Part shown: positions 12,206 to 12,500 of the stretch, in pieces
Numbering within the stretch: the first letter of the stretch is position 1
Layout of the letters: every line of letters starts with the position of its first letter
NCBI GenBank assembly: GCA_016946835.1
Contig: JACVTC010000019.1
Location: 1,170,001-1,182,500 of the forward strand
Length of the DNA: 12,500 nucleotides
From: Neocallimastix lanati (nom. inval.)
Lineage: Eukaryota; Neocallimastigomycota; Neocallimastigomycetes; Neocallimastigales; Neocallimastigaceae
Direction of reading: 5' to 3'
Notes under the pieces: model-generated
The model's input: the letters and a program-made list of their open reading frames with translations, nothing else
Told to the model about the DNA's origin: nothing
The model's database searches: none
Made by a program: the position numbers and the translations under genes

Positions 12206-12500
12206 TTTTAAAAATGTCTATTAATTCTTTTTTTTTTTTTTTTTATTTTTAAGGATTTACAGATTCTTCATTATCAGATCAGTTTTCATATGATTCAGAT
12301 TCAGATACTTATAGCTCGAGTTCAAATAGGTATATCATTTTGTTCAGTTTTAGTAAAATTTTAATTATTCTTAAATATCATTATATTATTTATATAATAT
12401 TAATTGTTATTATATTTATAATACATTAATATATGTTAATACGAATTTATTTTATAGCCCAGAAATATATATTCAGCGAAGTGGAAAAAAAATACCTGTA
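10336..12500 (+). CDS. Multi-exon repeat-head ankyrin protein (3' end beyond window)
   Basis: Exons join(10336-10960, 11172-12065, 12254-12329, 12458-12500), giving 546 residues so far. Donors are GTGCAA (weak), GTAAAC and GTATAT; acceptors end ATATAG, TTTAAG and TTATAG, and all junctions keep frame. Residues 1-14 (MGFFDKKIRDLSKK) begin an amphipathic helix; 15-47 are three 11-residue repeats; 52-204 nine 17-residue repeats; about 222-505 one partial and about eight degenerate ankyrin repeats with 'GADIN' and 'LL..AC..G' cores; 508-532 are Ser/Asp-rich. The ankyrin frame is open from 11165 to its first ATG at 11279 and already ankyrin-like there, so it needs an upstream exon. No signal peptide or membrane segment is seen. 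Ankyrin repeats bind proteins; partners are unknown. Alternative: exon 1 is a separate 211-residue gene ending at TAG 10971. Confidence 0.75.
10378..10476 (+). repeat. Three 33-bp tandem repeats (11-residue unit)
   Basis: They encode VEREVSRTSKR, then VEGEVSRVSKR twice. Copies 2 and 3 are identical at the nucleotide level. An 11-residue period fits an amphipathic helix of the 11/3 type, with Val on one face and Lys/Arg/Glu on the other, as in some lipid-binding helices or right-handed coiled coils. Confidence 0.93.
10489..10947 (+). repeat. Nine 51-bp tandem repeats (17-residue unit)
   Basis: The unit is ETHDDQIIEKSEEQLMK. Copies differ mainly by D/N at positions 4 and 5, Q/H/K at 6, E/K at 9, P/S at 11 and G for the last K in copy 9. 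Third-base differences are few, which points to recent unequal crossing-over or conversion. A highly charged, Glu-rich sequence with paired Ile is probably helical, but 17 is not a heptad multiple. The same periodicity keeps an antisense frame open (10966-10466), which is a shadow. Confidence 0.96.
10961..11171 (+). other. Intron 1 of the ankyrin gene, with a small tandem repeat
   Basis: Begins GTGCAA and ends ATATAG; both flanks are in phase 1, which joins exon 1 codon G|AA as Glu. The donor is weaker than the others here. Four imperfect copies of 'taaataatctattaataat' lie at 11051-11136 with 20-24-bp spacing. An in-frame TAA at 11162-11164 shows that the ankyrin frame cannot extend further upstream without splicing. 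Confidence 0.65.
12066..12253 (+). other. Intron 2 of the ankyrin gene
   Basis: Donor GTAAAC, acceptor TTTAAG after a 17-nt T-run. Removing it joins A|GA as Arg and bypasses the in-frame TAG at 12074-12076. It contains a 66-bp AAT array. Confidence 0.75.
12139..12204. repeat. (AAT)n microsatellite, about 22 units
   Basis: An uninterrupted AAT array inside intron 2 of the ankyrin gene, in the same sense-strand orientation as the array in the presenilin-gene intron. Confidence 0.96.
12330..12457 (+). other. Intron 3 of the ankyrin gene
   Basis: 128 bp, GTATAT to TTATAG. Removing it joins AG|C as Ser and links the Ser/Asp-rich mini-exon to the exon cut by the window edge, which reads PEIYIQRSGKKIPV. 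Confidence 0.75.

Overview
The window is extremely A+T-rich eukaryotic DNA with introns, N/D/E-rich low-complexity protein, many AAT/AAAT arrays, long A-tracts, and decayed LINE and Ty1/copia pieces. Divergent ankyrin repeats of the 'KNENGD..LL..AC..G' style, short AT-rich introns and this base composition fit best an anaerobic gut fungus (Neocallimastigomycota). A dictyostelid is the main alternative, and copia-type remnants argue against it. This is inference: no rRNA or marker gene is present.

Left end (1-2394, minus strand): a gene running off the left edge. One long exon (2394-806) encodes an N/D/E-rich N-terminus, a complete MYND zinc finger and then, in the same uninterrupted frame, presenilin transmembrane segment 1. 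After an intron holding a 102-bp trinucleotide array, a second exon (514-1) encodes presenilin TM2-TM6, with the first catalytic aspartate. The gene is therefore a MYND-presenilin fusion, the most notable object here. Presenilin is the aspartyl protease subunit of gamma-secretase; MYND fingers bind short proline-containing peptides in partner proteins.

Middle (2395 to about 7930): about 5.5 kb with no gene I can support. It holds simple-sequence arrays, a probable 310-bp foldback element (4732-5044), a small hairpin, an orphan less A+T-rich island (6146-6330), a short coding-like stretch (7257-7376), a 44-bp A-tract and a 7-bp satellite.

Transposon graveyard (about 7938-10226): broken LINE ORF2-like pieces, a 209-bp TAAA array, then a degenerate copia gag-pol fragment running from a possible zinc knuckle and protease into the integrase. 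Stops and frame changes show it is dead.

Right end (10336-12500, plus strand): a multi-exon gene running off the right edge. Exon 1 encodes three 11-residue and nine 17-residue tandem repeats; exon 2 about eight ankyrin repeats; exon 3 is a 76-nt Ser/Asp-rich mini-exon; exon 4 is cut by the edge. All three junctions join in phase, and the ankyrin frame is open upstream of its first ATG, so I read this as one gene. There is no visible functional link between the two genes.
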